A DNA stretch of 64,000 bases. Origin: Bacteroidota bacterium. Its GTDB lineage: Bacteria; Bacteroidota; Bacteroidia; Bacteroidales; F082. How positions within the stretch are numbered: the first letter of the stretch is position 1; each line of letters begins with the position of its first letter. The stretch covers positions 180,356 to 244,355 of the forward strand of contig JAHLLA010000003.1 in the NCBI GenBank assembly GCA_020444415.1, given 5' to 3'. This document shows, in pieces, positions 8,105 to 17,525 of the stretch. The notes below the pieces were generated by a model. It was not told where the DNA came from, made no database searches, and saw only the letters and a program-made list of their open reading frames with translations. The translations under genes were made by a program, and so were the position numbers.

Positions 8105-10591
8105 ATGAGCCGGACAACCCTCTTTGCTGATGTTTTGTTGCCGTTACCCGTAAAAGGAACATTCACCTACCGGGTTCCATTTGACATGAATAATGCTGTA
8201 AAAGTCGGGCAGCGGGTATCGGTTCAGTTTGGGACAAAAAAGGTATATGCCGGGCTGATCAAACGGCTTCATCAGCAAGTGCCCGTGGCAGTTCCGAAAT
8301 ACATACTTCACCTATTGGATGATCAGCCACTTGTGAATCCATTCCAATTTCAATTCTGGGAATGGATTTCCGACTATTATATGTGTACCGAAGGTGATGT
8401 AATGAATGCTGCCCTTCCTTCTGCGTTTAAACTTTCCAGTGAGTCGAAGGTATTGCTTTCACCTGAATTTAAGTTGGATGAATTCATTCTGGATGAGTTC
8501 GAATACCGGATTACAGAAGCTTTGCTTGAAAAAGAGAAACTGACCATTGATGAAATTTCAAAACAGGTTGGTTTCCAGAAGGTACTTCCACTTTTGAAAA
8601 AAATGATCGATAAGCGCATGATTTTCATGGAAGAAGAACTGAAAGGCGGCTACAAACCCAAATTGGAGAAAATGGTTTCCTTTTCAGATACATTTCAATC
8701 GGATGAAGCCATCAGGCAATTGATGGATGAGTTGGGAAAGAGAGCCCACAAACAGCTTGAAATCGTAATGGCTTATATCAGTATGCGTGGGTTTGTGAAA
8801 GACCAAAATAAGCTAATCAGCCGGGATGCATTGCTGAAGAGAGCCGGAAGCAACACCACAATTTTAAAAGCACTGGTTGATAAAGGTGTTTTTAAAATAA
8901 CGGAAAGGGTGATCAGCCGGTTTCAGGACGAGAGCCAGGAAAAAGCAGCGCCCATGGTACTTAGCGAAATGCAAAAAATAGCATTTGACCATATTCATAA
9001 GGCATTTGTAAATTTCAATGTGGCCTTGTTGCATGGCGTTACCTCTGGCGGAAAAACAGAAATTTATATCAAGCTTATTGAGAAAGTATTGCAACAGGGA
9101 AAGCAAGTGCTGTATCTGCTACCTGAAATTGCACTGACTACGCAGATTATCAGCCGGCTGAAGAAATATTTTGGTAACCAGGTGGGTATCTACCACTCGC
9201 GATACAGCAAAGATGAAAGGGCAGAGGTCTGGAATAATCTTTCAGGTCGCGAAAAATCAAATGATGTATCACAATATAAAGTGATCCTCGGACCCAGATC
9301 GGCCATATTTTTACCCTTTGAAAATTTAGGCCTGATCATCGTTGATGAAGAACACGACCAATCCTACAAACAGTATGATCCGGCGCCACGCTACAACGCG
9401 CGCGATGCGGCTATTTATTTGGCAACCATTCATAAAGCAAAAGTAGTTCTTGGCTCTGCTACGCCATCCATCGAAAGTTATTACAATGCCATGAATGGAA
9501 AGTACGCATTGGTAGAACTGAATGAACGCTACGGCGGGTTAAAAATGCCCGGTATTGAAGTGGTGGATTTGCGTGACGAGCACAGGCGCCGCATGCTGAG
9601 GTCACATTTCTCCTCTGTGTTGCTGATGGAAATTAACGGCGCCTTGAAAGATAAAAAGCAGGTCATTTTATTTCAGAACAGAAGGGGTTTTTCGTTGCGT
9701 GTTGAGTGTGAACAATGCGGCTGGGTGCCCCAATGTAAATACTGCGATGTAACCCTTACCTATCATAAACACAGCGAACTGCTGAAATGCCATTATTGTG
9801 GCTATTCAACCACCATACCGCATGAGTGCCATGACTGTGGCAATACATTTTTAAAAATGCAGGGATTCGGCACAGAAAAGGTTGTGGAGGAATTATCCTT
9901 GATTTTGCCTGATGCCCGTATCGACAGGATGGACCTGGATACAACACGCACTAAAAATGCATTCCACAGAATTATTGGCAATTTTGAAGAACGCAAAACC
10001 GATATCCTGATCGGTACCCAGATGGTGACCAAAGGATTAGACTTCGATAATGTACAAGTGGTTGGGGTTTTAAGTGCGGATAATATGTTGAGTTTTCCTG
10101 ATTTCAGGGCGCACGAACGAAGTTTCCAGTTGATGGAGCAGGTGAGCGGACGTGCTGGCAGAAAACACAAACAGGGAAAAGTGGTTATACAAGCCTGGAA
10201 ACCGGATCATCCCATTATCAGGTCTGTCGTCAAGCACGATTACATGGAAATGTATAAACTGCAACTGGCAGAACGGAAGCGATTTTTCTACCCGCCTTAT
10301 TACAGGTTGATCCTTATTAAAATGAAACACAAAAAAGCAGACTTGCTGCGAGAGGGCGCTGTGGTTTTTGCAAAAGAATTGAGAACTAAATTTGGCAAAA
10401 TGCTCTATGGACCAGAGTTTCCATTGGTCTCAAGAGTGCGGTCATTTTATATCATGCAGATCATGATAAAAACAGCCAGGGGAAGTAACTACACCGCCGT
10501 GAAAGATGAATTAAATAAGTCGTTCCAGGAATTCAGGAGCCTGGCACAATATAAATCCATTATCATACAGTTTGATGTAGATCCGCAATAA
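8105..10591 (+). CDS. priA: Primosomal replication restart helicase PriA
   Basis: Superfamily 2 DNA helicase that reloads the replisome at stalled forks. The 828 residues include an N-terminal 3'-DNA-binding domain, a Walker A motif HGVTSGGKTE near residue 310, the Walker B/DEEH box at 414-417, a GSATPS motif III, and a zinc-binding insert with four CxxC pairs at about 535-580 (for example CEQCGW, CKYC, CHYCGY, CHDCG). Length is normal. The stop codon overlaps the next start by one base (TAATG), so the MBL-fold gene behind it is co-transcribed. A TAnnTTTG element lies 5 nt before the ATG. Confidence 0.96.
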   Translation: MSRTTLFADVLLPLPVKGTFTYRVPFDMNNAVKVGQRVSVQFGTKKVYAGLIKRLHQQVPVAVPKYILHLLDDQPLVNPFQFQFWEWISDYYMCTEGDVMNAALPSAFKLSSESKVLLSPEFKLDEFILDEFEYRITEALLEKEKLTIDEISKQVGFQKVLPLLKKMIDKRMIFMEEELKGGYKPKLEKMVSFSDTFQSDEAIRQLMDELGKRAHKQLEIVMAYISMRGFVKDQNKLISRDALLKRAGSNTTILKALVDKGVFKITERVISRFQDESQEKAAPMVLSEMQKIAFDHIHKAFVNFNVALLHGVTSGGKTEIYIKLIEKVLQQGKQVLYLLPEIALTTQIISRLKKYFGNQVGIYHSRYSKDERAEVWNNLSGREKSNDVSQYKVILGPRSAIFLPFENLGLIIVDEEHDQSYKQYDPAPRYNARDAAIYLATIHKAKVVLGSATPSIESYYNAMNGKYALVELNERYGGLKMPGIEVVDLRDEHRRRMLRSHFSSVLLMEINGALKDKKQVILFQNRRGFSLRVECEQCGWVPQCKYCDVTLTYHKHSELLKCHYCGYSTTIPHECHDCGNTFLKMQGFGTEKVVEELSLILPDARIDRMDLDTTRTKNAFHRIIGNFEERKTDILIGTQMVTKGLDFDNVQVVGVLSADNMLSFPDFRAHERSFQLMEQVSGRAGRKHKQGKVVIQAWKPDHPIIRSVVKHDYMEMYKLQLAERKRFFYPPYYRLILIKMKHKKADLLREGAVVFAKELRTKFGKMLYGPEFPLVSRVRSFYIMQIMIKTARGSNYTAVKDELNKSFQEFRSLAQYKSIIIQFDVDPQ

Positions 10592-11286
10592 TGTCAAAAT
10601 TAAAAATTATAGCGATCCGTGCCGGTGTTGGCCATGTATACCTTGTAATTGCCGAAAAGGAATTTTTCCTGGTGGATACTGGTACCAAAGGAAATGAAAA
10701 CAAAATTGTTAAGGCGATCACTTCAAGGGGACTGAATATCGAGGCCCTTAAATTTATATTTCTCACGCATACTCATTATGATCATGCTGGCTGTGCAGCG
10801 TTTTTGAAAGAAAAGTCAGGAGCCAAAATAATTATTCATGAATCAGAGGCAGATAAGCTAAAGGCAGGTTTCCACAGGGTGCCGGACGGAACCAATCCAT
10901 TGTTCAAAGTGATTTCATTTATGGGAAAGCGCGTTTCCAAACTCTACAACGTCTTTCAGCCCGTGGAACCGGACATTGTTTTCGGTAATGTGCTGGATTT
11001 GAATATGCTTGGAGTAAATGGCAGGATCATCCACACACCAGGTCATACATCTGGTTCATCATCATTGATATTTGAAAATAATGCATTTGTTGGCGACAGT
11101 TTATTCAATATCATGCATAAGATATATCCGCCATTTGCAAATGATGAAGCTGCATTGCTTGAAAGCTGGAAAAAATTGCTGAAACAAAATGCAGAACTAT
11201 ATTATCCGGCACATGGCAAACGATTAAAGAAAGAGGTTTTGTTGAAGGCGTATAAGGAAAGAATGGCGAAAAAGAAACAATACTGA
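10591..11286 (+). CDS. MBL-fold metallo-hydrolase
   Basis: Metallo-beta-lactamase-fold hydrolase of 231 residues. The metal-binding signature HTHYDHAG lies at about residues 59-66, with later ligands in HTPGHTSGS (about 147) and FVGDSLF, and a terminal YPAHGK. This is the glyoxalase II-like layout that binds two metal ions; substrate is unknown. No signal peptide is seen, so it is cytoplasmic. It is translationally coupled to priA through a one-base start/stop overlap, a link that probably reflects shared transcription only. Confidence 0.85.
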   Translation: MSKLKIIAIRAGVGHVYLVIAEKEFFLVDTGTKGNENKIVKAITSRGLNIEALKFIFLTHTHYDHAGCAAFLKEKSGAKIIIHESEADKLKAGFHRVPDGTNPLFKVISFMGKRVSKLYNVFQPVEPDIVFGNVLDLNMLGVNGRIIHTPGHTSGSSSLIFENNAFVGDSLFNIMHKIYPPFANDEAALLESWKKLLKQNAELYYPAHGKRLKKEVLLKAYKERMAKKKQY

Positions 11287-11289
11287 TAG

Positions 11290-11583
11290 TTATTCTTCTT
11301 CTTCAATGATAACGAAAACATCCTCATTGTCTTTTTTCATATAGTATTTCTCACGGGCATATTTTTCAAGGTGTGCCGTATCATTTTCCAGTACATCAAT
11401 GGCTCCTCTTGTTTTCTCAATCTCTTCCAGGTAATACTCTTTTTGGTGTTCCAGGTTGTTTAAAGTCCTGCTCAGCCTGAACTGATCTATGAAACTTTCC
11501 TGGTCGAAAAAAACCATCCACACCAGGAAACCGAGTCCGGTGATAAAATATTTATTGAGTATGTATTTCCTAAAAAACATCAT
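11290..11583 (-). CDS. Septum formation initiator, FtsB/DivIC-like
   Basis: Small bitopic division protein of 97 residues: a short cytoplasmic start, one membrane helix at about 11-27 (YFITGLGFLVWMVFF) and a periplasmic coiled coil at about 38-80 (NNLEHQKEYYLEEIEKTR). This arrangement is that of FtsB/DivIC, which bridges FtsL and FtsQ in the divisome. The C-terminus is strongly acidic (EEEE). It is convergent with the MBL gene with only 3 bp between stops, and has a clear TACATTTG promoter element 14 nt upstream of the ATG. Confidence 0.82.
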   Translation of the reverse strand: MMFFRKYILNKYFITGLGFLVWMVFFDQESFIDQFRLSRTLNNLEHQKEYYLEEIEKTRGAIDVLENDTAHLEKYAREKYYMKKDNEDVFVIIEEEE

Positions 11584-11597
11584 GATTATTATGATTG

Positions 11598-11605
11598 CAA
11601 ATGTA
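11598..11605 (-). promoter_or_regulatory. -7 promoter element of the FtsB/DivIC-like gene
   Basis: TACATTTG on the minus strand, a full match to TAnnTTTG, 14 nt before the ATG. Confidence 0.55.
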
Positions 11606-11732
11606 GCAACAGATAAAATGAATTATCAACCAATACCGCATTATTTTAAACTTTTTTTTGTTAACACACGATTCATGACTAACTTTATGTCGTTATTCAT
11701 CATTTGAGTTCATTAAATTTAAATTTTATACT

Positions 11733-12125
11733 ATGGAAAATGAAGAATTAAATACGGAACAGAAGGTAGTAAGAGAAGTAAGTCTGCCGCTATTCAGCAG
11801 CAAAGGTTGGATTAAATTCTTGGGAATCCTGATGATCATTTATGGTGTATTTGTGGCCATGACCCTTGTAGGAATTATCATCGCCTGGTTACCGATCTGG
11901 CTTGGTGTATTATTGAACCAAACAGCCAACAGGATTGAACAGGCTCAGGTGTCAGGAGATATTACTGCGATGGTCAGGTCGCAAAATAGTCTGAGCACCT
12001 ATTTTACGGTATATGGCGTGTTGGCATTGATTGGCATTATTGGAATCATCATTGCGATCGTCGTAGTGATCACGACCGGCGTATTGTTTCAGCTACCTGA
12101 ATTGTTACAGGAAAATTATTACTAG
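11733..12125 (+). CDS. Small membrane protein, DUF5362-like
   Basis: A 130-residue protein with no catalytic motif. It has a cytosolic start, two closely packed hydrophobic segments at about 30-60 (FLGILMIIYGVFVAMTLVGI and IIAWLPIWLGVLL), a polar amphipathic linker (about 64-88) and a last hydrophobic region at about 90-118. The start SSKGWIKFLGILMIIYG resembles the DUF5362 family of uncharacterised membrane proteins as I remember it; this needs a profile search. It ends 6 bp before the stop of the convergent TPR gene. Function unknown. Confidence 0.65.
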   Translation: MENEELNTEQKVVREVSLPLFSSKGWIKFLGILMIIYGVFVAMTLVGIIIAWLPIWLGVLLNQTANRIEQAQVSGDITAMVRSQNSLSTYFTVYGVLALIGIIGIIIAIVVVITTGVLFQLPELLQENYY

Positions 12126-12131
12126 GAATTT

Positions 12132-14141
12132 TTATTTATGGCAATACCTTTTGATCACATTGTAGGCTTCGGTTATGCCGAGTTCTCCTGCAATGCTGAG
12201 ATCTTTGCATGCCAGTTCGTTTTCTTCGAGGAACAATAAGGTAAGCGCTCTGTTGTAATAGGCTTCTGCCATATCGGGCTCGAGTTCAATCGCCTGCGAA
12301 TAATCATCGATAGCACGATGGTATTCCTTCAGGCTTAATTTTACATTGGCCCTGTTATAATACACAAATGGTAAATCTGGGTTTTGTCTGATCACCCTGT
12401 TATAGTCGTCTATGGTGCTTTGATAATCTGGCTCATCAACAACTTTTCGCGTATTGTCCTGTCCACCCCGACTGATAGTAATGGCGCTGGTATATTCCTG
12501 CTCATTGTACATGAATTCATCCAGTTCATATTGAGTTGTACCACGATTTAAGTAAGCATAGGATATGTACGGATCGTGTTTCAGCGCTTTATCATACGCA
12601 CTTATGGCTATGCTGTAATTCTGGAGCATGCTGTTTACAACGCCTTTCATAAAATATGCGCCTGCTGTATCTCCTGCTATTAAAATGGCGCTGTCAATTC
12701 GCTGTAATTCATTGATGGTAGTTTCATTGGAAACGGGCCATTCCCTTGTGGTGAATACCAATTTGATCCCAAAGCGGTTGTTGGCATTAAATTTCGCAAT
12801 GTTTTCATCATAATATTCATTTTTCGTGTTTTTCTCTGCTGCAGGATCTGACGATTTAATGGCATATACCAGGAAAATGTTGGGTTTTGGTAGAATGTTT
12901 ATGCGCTGAAACTGAATCCGTCCTTTCTTTACATTTCCACTAACAAAGTCTGCTTCAAACTCAATGATCTTGTTGAAATAAATTGAATCCTGGTACCTTC
13001 GGTAAATGGTTTCAAAGTCCTGTTTATCGCTGTTCAACTCTTCAATAATATTCATGGCAATATCATGATCCTGAATGGATCCAAACCTGTTCCCTTTCTG
13101 CTGGCGCACCACCGACCTGTTCACATAAGCGCCTACAAAATCCGGGAATATTTCGATACATTTTGTGAAATCAGCCTCCGCATGATCGAGGTTCTCCAAT
13201 TCAGCATTTACGATGCCACGGTTAAAATAGGCATATACATTCAACGGGTTGATTTGTGTTACGACCGTATAATCTTCCAGTGCCTCTTCGTAATTTTCCT
13301 GCATCGATTTGATGAGTGCCCGGTTATAAAAAGTGAGTGCATTATCCGGTTCCAGTTCAATAACTTTATCATAATCCTGCAAAGTGGCCACTGTATCTCC
13401 TAATTTTAAGTATGTTAGTCCCCTTTGAAAGTAAACCAAAGGGTTTTCATCATCCAGTGAAATGGCATGATCAAAATCGGAAATGGCCTGATCAAGGCTG
13501 TCCAATTCATATTGAACTATACCCCGTTTGGCCCAAACCTGGACATTAAAATAATCCAGTTGTATGGCCTGGTTTAGGTCAGCCAGTGCTTTTTCATGTT
13601 TATCCAGCAGATGAAAGGATATGCCCCGGTTGAGCCAGGCAGCAGCTTGTTCATGGTCAAGGTCGATAGCTGAAGTGTAATCCTCAACGGCTCCTGTGTA
13701 ATCGTTCAGGTGAAGTTTTGTATCACCACGGGCAAGGAATAATTCAGCATTGAAAGGGTCAATTTTTAATGCTTTGTCAAAATCGCTGATGGCAAGCGCA
13801 TAATCATACATCCTGTCGCGAGAGATACCCCTGTAATGATATGCCCTTACGTACAATGGATGTAATGAAATGGTTTTTGAGAAATCGTTGATGGCACCCT
13901 GGAAATCCCCCAGGCTGAATTTGGCGATACCCCTGAGAAAATAAGCTTCGAATCCTTCTTTTTTTGAATAAATGGCTGTATTGAAGTTGTTGATAGCTTC
14001 CAGGTAATTACTTTTCTGTAATTCCATCTGGCCCAGCCGCACGAAATGATCATAGTTCACTTGCGATCTTAATGAAGATGACCATGCCATAAATATGAAC
14101 AGTAAAGCTATAAACTGAATGGCGGTTCGGGTGATTTTCAA
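12132..14141 (-). CDS. Exported tetratricopeptide-repeat protein
   Basis: A large TPR protein of about 669 residues from the start chosen here. At least ten 34-residue TPR units are visible (for example YFLRGIAKFSLGDFQGAIND, YYNRALTLLFLEENELACKD), in two blocks either side of a non-TPR stretch at about residues 390-480. The longest frame starts at an ATG at 14270, but that lies upstream of a TATTTTTG promoter element on the same strand (14159-14166). A TTG at 14141 (or 14150) gives a good signal peptide (ITRTAIQFIALLFIFMAW, cleavage near LRSQ). Likely periplasmic scaffold; partner unknown. It diverges from the S9 peptidase. Confidence 0.8.
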   Translation of the reverse strand: MKITRTAIQFIALLFIFMAWSSSLRSQVNYDHFVRLGQMELQKSNYLEAINNFNTAIYSKKEGFEAYFLRGIAKFSLGDFQGAINDFSKTISLHPLYVRAYHYRGISRDRMYDYALAISDFDKALKIDPFNAELFLARGDTKLHLNDYTGAVEDYTSAIDLDHEQAAAWLNRGISFHLLDKHEKALADLNQAIQLDYFNVQVWAKRGIVQYELDSLDQAISDFDHAISLDDENPLVYFQRGLTYLKLGDTVATLQDYDKVIELEPDNALTFYNRALIKSMQENYEEALEDYTVVTQINPLNVYAYFNRGIVNAELENLDHAEADFTKCIEIFPDFVGAYVNRSVVRQQKGNRFGSIQDHDIAMNIIEELNSDKQDFETIYRRYQDSIYFNKIIEFEADFVSGNVKKGRIQFQRINILPKPNIFLVYAIKSSDPAAEKNTKNEYYDENIAKFNANNRFGIKLVFTTREWPVSNETTINELQRIDSAILIAGDTAGAYFMKGVVNSMLQNYSIAISAYDKALKHDPYISYAYLNRGTTQYELDEFMYNEQEYTSAITISRGGQDNTRKVVDEPDYQSTIDDYNRVIRQNPDLPFVYYNRANVKLSLKEYHRAIDDYSQAIELEPDMAEAYYNRALTLLFLEENELACKDLSIAGELGITEAYNVIKRYCHK

Positions 14142-14158
14142 ATTCTTCAAATTGTCTT

Positions 14159-14211
14159 CAAAAATAGAATTTCTTTTTTGATGTTTTTCAGACCTTATCT
14201 TCTTAAATTTG
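14159..14211. promoter_or_regulatory. Divergent promoters of the TPR gene and the S9 peptidase gene
   Basis: TATTTTTG on the minus strand (14159-14166) faces the TPR gene, and TAAATTTG on the plus strand (14204-14211) faces the peptidase gene, with TTTG at 14177-14180 as a possible -33. The two -7 elements are only 37 bp apart, so the polymerase footprints overlap. Their positions fix both gene starts inside the longest frames. Confidence 0.55.
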
Positions 14212-14232
14212 TCTGATATCAAAACAATCAAT

Positions 14233-15327
14233 ATGAAAAAGAACTTATTCAAATACGCTTTATTGTTCACAATGGCAGCATTGTTTTCGGTAAATCAAAG
14301 CTTTTCGCAGTCAGGGACTACAGAAAATGAACGAATTGAAGAGCTTTCAGAGAAGTTGAACGATTTAAGGCACCGTTTTGACAGGCTGGAAAAGTTGAAC
14401 GAAGACCTGCTATGGTTTCAAATGGTCGGCGATGTGGCAAATATTGATAAAGTATATATCACGGGGCCTCCTAATCCACATATAAAAAACCCGACAGCGA
14501 TGGGTGCAGGTAATCCCATTAAATTCTGGAACTATGTATTTATACCTAAAAATTTAGACCCGGAAAAGAAATACCCGCTGCTGGTGTTTCCGCATGGTGG
14601 TGTGCATGGCGATTTTACAACTTATTACCAGCATATTATCAGAGAGATGATGGCGCAGGGTTATATCGTGGTAGCACCTGAATACAGGGGAAGTACTGGC
14701 TATGGAAAAAACCAGTACGAGCGCATCGATTACGGTGGATTGGAAAATGAAGACGTTTACGCGGCTCGTAACTGGATGATCGACAATTATGAGTTTGTGG
14801 ATAAGAACCGGGTCGGTATCATCGGGTGGAGTCACGGTGGCATGATCGCCCTGATGAATATTTTTGAGCATCCGAAAGATTACCAGGTGGCCTTTGCGGG
14901 CGTTCCGGTGAGTGATCTCATTTCAAGAATGGGTTATCAAACACAGGGGTATCGCGATCTGTACTCGGCAGATTACCACATGGGTAAAACTGTTTATGAG
15001 GATGTGGAGGCGTATAAAAAACGATCGCCGGCATGGAATGCCCACAAATTTCAGAATACACCACTGCTGATCCATACCAACACCAATGATGACGATGTGA
15101 ATGTGCTTGAAGTAGAGCATATGATCAAATCGCTGAAAGCGGAAAACAAAAAGTTTGAATATGAAATTTACCAGGATGTTGAGGGTGGCCATTCATTCGA
15201 CAGGATTGACACACAAGTAGGGCAGGAGATCAGGGTAAAAATTTATAAGTTCCTGACTCAAAACCTCAATCCGCCAACGCCTATCAAAACTGTTAAAGAA
15301 TTGAAAAAGGCGGCTTATCGGTTTTAA
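14233..15327 (+). CDS. Exported S9-type prolyl oligopeptidase-like hydrolase
   Basis: Alpha/beta-hydrolase of 364 residues from the ATG at 14233, which begins a signal peptide (MKKNLFKYALLFTMAALF, cleavage near SFSQ). Nucleophile elbow GWSHGG puts the catalytic Ser at 200; the Asp is in the TNDDDVN stretch (about 280) and the His in GGHSFD (about 315). FPHGGVHGD is the oxyanion-hole region. A short coiled-coil stretch (about 31-58) follows the signal peptide. This is the catalytic domain of the S9 family without the N-terminal beta-propeller, so small peptides or esters are possible substrates. The longer frame start at 14209 lies within the promoter element. Confidence 0.85.
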   Translation: MKKNLFKYALLFTMAALFSVNQSFSQSGTTENERIEELSEKLNDLRHRFDRLEKLNEDLLWFQMVGDVANIDKVYITGPPNPHIKNPTAMGAGNPIKFWNYVFIPKNLDPEKKYPLLVFPHGGVHGDFTTYYQHIIREMMAQGYIVVAPEYRGSTGYGKNQYERIDYGGLENEDVYAARNWMIDNYEFVDKNRVGIIGWSHGGMIALMNIFEHPKDYQVAFAGVPVSDLISRMGYQTQGYRDLYSADYHMGKTVYEDVEAYKKRSPAWNAHKFQNTPLLIHTNTNDDDVNVLEVEHMIKSLKAENKKFEYEIYQDVEGGHSFDRIDTQVGQEIRVKIYKFLTQNLNPPTPIKTVKELKKAAYRF

Positions 15328-15373
15328 GGCTTTGAAATAAACCTTATTTTCAGGCCCTAATTAAACTACTTGA

Positions 15374-17266
15374 ATGATTATATTAAGTACATCAGCGCAT
15401 TTCGACTACCTGCCCATATTTATCATCGCAGCCATCGCGTGGATTACACCTTTGCTACTATCAATGCTGCGACTAAAAAAGGTGCCAACAGTACTGGTGG
15501 AGATCATCCTGGGGTTTGTAGTGGCGCGCTATTTTATAGGCGGACTGCCTGATGATACAACCCATATACTTGAGTTTCTGGCGCAGGTAGGTTTGATATT
15601 CCTGATGTTTTTGAGCGGACTGGAAATTGATGTCGACAAGATCATTGCTTCTTTTCCAAGGAAAAAAGTAACCGTTTCACGATTTGTATCAAATCCGCTG
15701 ATGGTAGGTTTTTTCTACTTCATCATTGCTTTGATACTTGCCTATGCCAGCGCTTTCGGTATCTCATACCTGATAGATATTCCGAATATCTGGTATTTCG
15801 CCCTGATCATGGTGGCTACATCACTTGGTATTGTGATGCCTGTGTTGAAAGAACGTGGTGATATCAACAGCCGCTACGGGCAGATGATCATTATTGCGGC
15901 TTCTTTATCAGATTTTTTCGGTATCGTTTTGTTTACAATCACGGCATTTTTAATTAAAAGCGGGTTCCGCTATGAACTGCTTTATATTTTCGGAATTTTC
16001 ATCCTGTTTTACTTGTTTTACATTATTGGTCAGCGAGCCAGGCACTTTCCCATTATTAAAAAGCTTGTCTACCAGTTATCGCATGCGGCTGCACAAATAC
16101 AAGTACGTGGCTCTATGGTATTGATACTGGTTTTTGTGGTGATTGCCCAATATATTGGTGGCGAAGTGGTATACCTCGGCGCTTTTTTAAGTGGGCTCTT
16201 CCTGTCGTCGCTATTACATAAGGAGCGATCTACTATTTTATTGAAGTTGGACGGCATGGGTTTCGGCTTTTTCATTCCATTTTTCTTCATTATGGTGGGG
16301 GCACAATTTGATCCCGCTGGATTGAAGGAGTTTGACGCATCTCAAATCTGGTTCCTGGCGGCATTACTGGTTTCGCTATATGCTTTAAATGTATTGCCGG
16401 CCATTTTATGGAGAAGAATATTCGGGCTAAGGAAAGCACTGGCTGGAGGTTTCCTGATGGCTTCCAGGTTAAGCCTGGTGATTGTTGCTTCTGCCATTGG
16501 TCTGGAACTGGGTGTGATCACACCGGGCATCAATGCCGCTTTTATTCTGCTTGCAGTGGCCACTTGCTTTATTTCTCCTTACCTGTTCAATCTCATTGCT
16601 CCTGATGCATCCCTGGAAGGCAATAAAACCATTTTAATAGGTGGTAACAAGATCGCCGTATTGCTGGCAAAAAGATTAAAGATGCATGGAAAGAAAGCAG
16701 TCATTATCGAAAAAGACAGTGAAAGAGCCGCTGAAATCCGATCAAAAGGTATTTACTGTATAGAAGGAGATGGTAATGATATGAAGGTCTACAAAGAAGT
16801 TTCCATTGCTACAGCTGATTATGCGGTGGTTGAAACAGGCTCGTCAAGAGAGAATTATAAGATTTGTAAGATGCTCAAAAATGATTTGCAACATGATAAG
16901 ATCATCACGCGTTCCTTTACATCCATTTTTGAAGAAAAGTTGAAGAAACTAGATGTAACTACAATTGACCTGACAGGTGTGTTGGCTACCACCATTGAAA
17001 GTTTGATTTTGCGGCCTACCACCTATCATGCGCTGGTTGAATCATTTGAAAGTTTCAGCGTGCAGGAGATCGTTATCCGGAATAAGGAAGTAGATGGCAT
17101 GCAGGTGAAAGAGGTACCTTTTCATAAAGATGTGATATTAATGATGGTTAAAAGAAACAATTCTTTTTTCATTCCTCATGGCGACACTTATTTTAGGCTG
17201 GGCGATATACTCCATGTATTCGGCACCGACAGCGCCCTGGAGAATACCAGGCAGAAAATGGGTTAA
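15374..17266 (+). CDS. Cation:proton antiporter of the CPA2 (KefB/GerN) family with TrkA domains
   Basis: Inner-membrane antiporter of 630 residues. A Na+/H+ exchanger domain of about 12 hydrophobic segments occupies residues 10-405; it is followed by a Rossmann TrkA-N domain starting near 415 (KTILIGGNKIAVLLAKRLK) and a TrkA-C domain at about 545-628. This is the KefB/KefC layout, where NAD(H)-type ligand binding gates K+ or Na+ exchange. The GxGxxG of a normal Rossmann fold is altered here to IGGNKIA, so ligand type is uncertain. No partner subunit gene is adjacent. The stop is followed by about 260 bp without any gene. Confidence 0.85.
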   Translation: MIILSTSAHFDYLPIFIIAAIAWITPLLLSMLRLKKVPTVLVEIILGFVVARYFIGGLPDDTTHILEFLAQVGLIFLMFLSGLEIDVDKIIASFPRKKVTVSRFVSNPLMVGFFYFIIALILAYASAFGISYLIDIPNIWYFALIMVATSLGIVMPVLKERGDINSRYGQMIIIAASLSDFFGIVLFTITAFLIKSGFRYELLYIFGIFILFYLFYIIGQRARHFPIIKKLVYQLSHAAAQIQVRGSMVLILVFVVIAQYIGGEVVYLGAFLSGLFLSSLLHKERSTILLKLDGMGFGFFIPFFFIMVGAQFDPAGLKEFDASQIWFLAALLVSLYALNVLPAILWRRIFGLRKALAGGFLMASRLSLVIVASAIGLELGVITPGINAAFILLAVATCFISPYLFNLIAPDASLEGNKTILIGGNKIAVLLAKRLKMHGKKAVIIEKDSERAAEIRSKGIYCIEGDGNDMKVYKEVSIATADYAVVETGSSRENYKICKMLKNDLQHDKIITRSFTSIFEEKLKKLDVTTIDLTGVLATTIESLILRPTTYHALVESFESFSVQEIVIRNKEVDGMQVKEVPFHKDVILMMVKRNNSFFIPHGDTYFRLGDILHVFGTDSALENTRQKMG

Positions 17267-17435
17267 AAAATAGCTATACGAAATACTTAGTAAAGTAATC
17301 GTGAGAAAGTATGACCAAGCAATCTGTTGATTCCTATTACATCATAGATGGTTTCGTCATTGGACTGTTTAGATCTTTATTGTTCTCAAAGATTCATATA
17401 GTTTTACAGCCTGATGAGTATCTTATTTGATAAGC

Positions 17436-17464
17436 AAAAACGCCCTTATTCGTAAACAAGGGCG
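17436..17464 (-). terminator. Terminator of the PKD-domain lipoprotein gene
   Basis: On the minus strand a perfect 7-bp stem (CGCCCTT/AAGGGCG) with a 10-nt loop is followed by TTTTT. It may also stop readthrough from the antiporter gene. The rest of 17267-17525 shows no gene. Confidence 0.75.
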
Positions 17465-17525
17465 CTCAGGGTTTAGGTTAAAGTTAATATTCTATCAATA
17501 TTTGGAGAAAAATATATTTAAACGA